Positions 57,952 to 60,296 of a stretch of 60,296 nt of DNA are shown one piece after another. The first letter of the stretch is position 1. Each line of letters opens with the position of its first letter. Position numbers and translations under genes: made by a program. The DNA comes from Pontibacter aydingkolensis (GTDB lineage Bacteria > Bacteroidota > Bacteroidia > Cytophagales > Hymenobacteraceae), in NCBI RefSeq assembly GCF_019443125.1, contig NZ_JAHYXK010000019.1, positions 1 to 60,296 of the forward strand. Reading direction: 5' to 3'. The notes under the pieces are model-generated. The model ran no database searches, had not been told where the DNA came from, and saw nothing but the letters and a program-made list of their open reading frames with translations.

Positions 57952-59955
57952 TTAGAGGAGTCTAATAAGTGCTATTTCGGCCATCAGGAAAAACAGACAC
58001 AATATTAGGCAATATTTCCAAAGCTTCACGCCAAAATATCTTTTTTCGAACTCACCCTTCACAGAAAACGCATCACCGTAGTTGTAAACATGCACATTAT
58101 TTCTATCTCCTATCAGGGCACGAAGCTCATCGGGGGTATATTGGTCTAACTGAGATTCACTTTTGCTATAGTTAAAAGCAAGTGTAGCAAGGTCCTGATT
58201 TTGTAGCTTTAAAGTATAAAATCCAGCTTTATTCATCTCGGCTGGTATGTTAAAATATAAGCTTCCGCCCCGAACTTGCTGTTCTGGAATAAAAGACACA
58301 CTATCTTGCTGCAATTCGTAAACACCTTCTTTTGCAGTAGTACTCTTTAGAGGAATTCGTATAGTGCCATCTTGTAAAGTATAAGCCAGCGCCTGTTCCT
58401 GCTTGTAACCAGATATAGCTAACTTATACATCACCGGAACAAACAAAGCATGGTTAACTAACCCATTATATTCCTCCAGGAGAGGCGCAGCCATTAAGTA
58501 AACCCTACCATTTCCTCTGTCAAACCGCGACAGGTAAGGTGCACCACCCCTGAATTTCAGAATGTCCTCCGACGACTTGGACCATACCAACTGACGATTA
58601 GCAACTGGCATTGTCATCTTGGCATCGTAGCCCGAAAATATACTTTTAAAAAAAGGATTATTAGGATCAGGAGCCGTTAAAACTGTTTTGGTAGACTGAT
58701 TAGAAGCACCAGAAAAATTTGCAGAAATATTTAATGCTTGAAATAGATTACTATAACCATTCTTGGCTGGACTGGCGCCGGGACTTAGCATAACTGTACC
58801 CCCTGCTTTTATATAGTTTGCTATAGTTGCAGCCAAAGACGCCGATAAGTCATTTAGGCTGTTAAGTATAACTACATCGCTTGCAGCTATTTTAGCGTAA
58901 TCGAGATTTCCGGAAGTATAAGTATTAAACTTAAATATAGGTTCGCTACTGAACAAGCGTTGCAACGGACTTGTTTTATTCTCTGTAATTTCAGAAATGA
59001 TTATACTTGACGATGGACTTAGTGTAAAGTAATACGTATTATCAAAATCTACTGGAAAATCATCTACCTGAATATAAGCCTGCTGTGACAAATTGTCTCT
59101 TATCGTAAAATTTAATACAGCTTCTGTAGTCTGTTGCGCAGGCAAATCTATACTTAATGCAGCAACTTGGCTATTCTGCACAAAAAGTTTAACTGGAACA
59201 TCATCTAAAGAAACAGAACCGGTGTTTCTAATCTTTACATGCAATAAATTGTCAGAGTTACTTCTTATAAACTCATCTTCTAGGTACACAGAATCTATAG
59301 CTACATTTGAATTTCCAGCCGAAGCAATGGGTACAACATGCACTTGCGTTAAAGAATCGTATCGCTGCAAAGCTGAAGGATTAAATGACTGTTTCTGATA
59401 GTCAGACAGAATAAAAACATGGGAAGGCTTAAACAACGCACTTGTAATGGAAGGGAAATCTGAAGCAGCGTAATCTAGTTCCTCAAGATTAATCTTTGCA
59501 TCAGTTGCATTTAAAGGTCTACTGCGACCATAATGTTTTCCAGATATAACAGAAAAAGCGGTTGTGGCTGGGAATAGATTAACTATTGACTTAGCTCTTT
59601 CAACAGTGCCAGTCAAAACAGAATAATCCTTCTCAACCTGTAAATTTTGTGCACTAAAGGAATTGTCAACCAATATAGCCACATCAGAATTATCAGTTTG
59701 GAGAATTTGATTAGATGCCGGAAGGAAAGGTTGCGCAAAGGCAAGTACCAAGAAAGAAATAAACAGTATACGGCATATCAGAATCAAAATTTCCTTAAGC
59801 GTCTTCTGACTGGAGGTAATGTCTTTGGATACCTGTATAAACTTAATGTTACTGAAAATTACTCGCTTAGCCCTTCTCAACTGAATTAAGTGCAGAATAA
59901 TCGGAACAGCAATAGCTGCAAGCGCAAATAAGAAAGAGGGATAGACAAAAGCCAT
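57952..59955 (-). CDS. BatA domain-containing membrane protein
   Basis: 667 residues from ATG 59955. An N-terminal double-membrane BatA domain (FVYPSFLFALAAIAVPIILHLI, LRRAKRVIFSNIKFIQ, then ILILICRILFISFLVLAFAQPFL) is followed by a von Willebrand-like domain near 95-250 (SDVAILVDNSFSAQNL; the MIDAS motif DxSxS becomes DNSFS) and beta-rich periplasmic parts. The C-terminus has a transmembrane helix (YCLILCLFFLMAEIALI). Function in this family is unclear (aerotolerance-related by name). The longer start at 60084 adds a hydrophobic stretch not in the family. One base separates it from the dihydroorotase-like gene. Confidence 0.88.
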   Translation of the reverse strand: MAFVYPSFLFALAAIAVPIILHLIQLRRAKRVIFSNIKFIQVSKDITSSQKTLKEILILICRILFISFLVLAFAQPFLPASNQILQTDNSDVAILVDNSFSAQNLQVEKDYSVLTGTVERAKSIVNLFPATTAFSVISGKHYGRSRPLNATDAKINLEELDYAASDFPSITSALFKPSHVFILSDYQKQSFNPSALQRYDSLTQVHVVPIASAGNSNVAIDSVYLEDEFIRSNSDNLLHVKIRNTGSVSLDDVPVKLFVQNSQVAALSIDLPAQQTTEAVLNFTIRDNLSQQAYIQVDDFPVDFDNTYYFTLSPSSSIIISEITENKTSPLQRLFSSEPIFKFNTYTSGNLDYAKIAASDVVILNSLNDLSASLAATIANYIKAGGTVMLSPGASPAKNGYSNLFQALNISANFSGASNQSTKTVLTAPDPNNPFFKSIFSGYDAKMTMPVANRQLVWSKSSEDILKFRGGAPYLSRFDRGNGRVYLMAAPLLEEYNGLVNHALFVPVMYKLAISGYKQEQALAYTLQDGTIRIPLKSTTAKEGVYELQQDSVSFIPEQQVRGGSLYFNIPAEMNKAGFYTLKLQNQDLATLAFNYSKSESQLDQYTPDELRALIGDRNNVHVYNYGDAFSVKGEFEKRYFGVKLWKYCLILCLFFLMAEIALIRLL

Positions 59956-60177
59956 AGTACAAGTTAAAGAGGATATAGGCCAAAAGCAACAGCATAACCT
60001 GCTTCTATACTTTAGAACCTCAACTATGGTTAACGAAAAGAGATGCAGTATTAATATAAAAAGGCTAGAGAAGAGAAATTCCAACTCTAATATGACGAAT
60101 TTAGATTCACGGTCTTTTGCTGACGCCCCCGGCTGTACAACAGGTGATGTGTGCCGGTATCTTTTTTTTTGTTGGTC
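59956..60177. other. 222-bp region between BatA gene and the rRNA terminator
   Basis: No gene is seen. The T-rich string CTTTTTTTTTTG at 60161-60172 lies just before the terminator. The BatA promoter should be in here, but no TAnnTTTG box on the minus strand could be assigned. Confidence 0.4.
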
Positions 60178-60219
60178 AAAAAAAAACCGGGGCAGCGTCC
60201 TTATGGGATGCTGCCCCGG
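60178..60219 (-). terminator. Terminator of the rRNA operon
   Basis: 60185-60199 (ACCGGGGCAGCGTCC) pairs with 60205-60219 (core GCTGCCCCGGT) with one G-U. On the minus strand it is followed by eight T's (60178-60185). Confidence 0.88.
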
Positions 60220-60226
60220 TGTTGGG

Positions 60227-60296
60227 GTTGGCGGCCACCTACTCTCCCGGGTGTGACCCCAGTACCATCGGCGCGTCCGGGCTTAACTTCTCTGTT
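60227..60296 (-). rRNA. rrf: 5S ribosomal RNA, 3' part (truncated at the window edge)
   Basis: Read on the minus strand the sequence contains GAAGTTAAGCCC, GATGGTACTG and GGGAGAGTAGGT, the conserved 5S core. Its 3' end lies near 60227, and the 5' end is beyond the window. The operon therefore runs leftward, with 23S and 16S expected to the right. Confidence 0.93.

Noticed and set aside
1..60296. tRNA genes, insertion sequences or prophage
   Set aside because: No cloverleaf with TTCGA/TTCAA arm and matching acceptor was recognised, no transposase or phage structural gene occurs, and gene order looks like ordinary chromosome. A tRNA scan was not run.

Overview
The window looks like chromosomal DNA of a Bacteroidota bacterium, most likely of the Cytophagales/Hymenobacteraceae (Pontibacter-like) type. 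The genus is an inference. The evidence is a PorV/PorQ protein and a type IX sorting-domain substrate, TonB-dependent receptors paired with GLPGLI or DUF4249 partners, DUF4199 and BatA proteins, a short arginine decarboxylase, and promoters of the Bacteroidota form (TTG, 18-21 bp, TAnnTTTG) in front of padR, a small lipoprotein gene, a SAM riboswitch and purB. Start codons mostly lack a Shine-Dalgarno sequence. No phage, insertion sequence, CRISPR array or tRNA gene was seen.

Layout. 1-6.7 kb: tail of a membrane-protein gene, PorV/PorQ protein, padR-PspC/GIN operon, cca, tsaC. 6.7-9.8 kb: methylmalonyl-CoA epimerase, divergent from an iscS-iscU-unknown-iscA iron-sulphur operon. 9.8-15.9 kb: T9SS cargo, menA, lipoprotein glutathione peroxidase, argS and an arginase-family gene. 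16.1-22.5 kb: arginine decarboxylase, a 51-residue lipoprotein, two AT-rich membrane proteins, and a 1097-residue Asp-box propeller protein. 22.5-29.5 kb: HAD phosphatase, protoporphyrinogen oxidase, polyprenol-mannose-synthase-like glycosyltransferase, TerC, DAHP synthase/chorismate mutase behind an apparent attenuator, DUF3817 protein, and a lipoprotein gene broken by one stop codon. 29.6-33.1 kb: outer-membrane receptor and GLPGLI partner. 33.5-38.1 kb: methionine block (metX, OsmC-like, metZ, SAM-I riboswitch, truncated gamma-lyase-like gene, homoserine dehydrogenase). 38.3-46 kb: bile-acid-symporter-like carrier, AsmA-like/GT51 fusion, purB, lipoprotein, DoxX, NmrA-like, GNAT. 46-53.3 kb: operon of secreted protein, TonB receptor, DUF4249 lipoprotein and MG2-like protein. 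53.4-60 kb: two glycosyltransferases, two DUF4199 proteins, a dihydroorotase paralogue without its catalytic residues, a BatA-type protein, and the terminator and 3' part of a leftward rRNA operon.

The main signals beyond ordinary genes are these. (1) A short motif, AAGTATA/TATACTT, recurs at very high density in both strands, inside and outside genes, and forms the arms of terminator-like hairpins, which recalls DNA-uptake sequences. (2) A leader peptide, antiterminator and terminator sit ahead of the DAHP synthase. (3) A SAM-I riboswitch with a visible antiterminator drives a remnant gene and hom. (4) A dispersed palindromic REP-like family has two copies here in opposite orientation. (5) Heptanucleotide AATTACG-type arrays occur between genes. 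(6) An unrecognised small protein is embedded in the isc operon.
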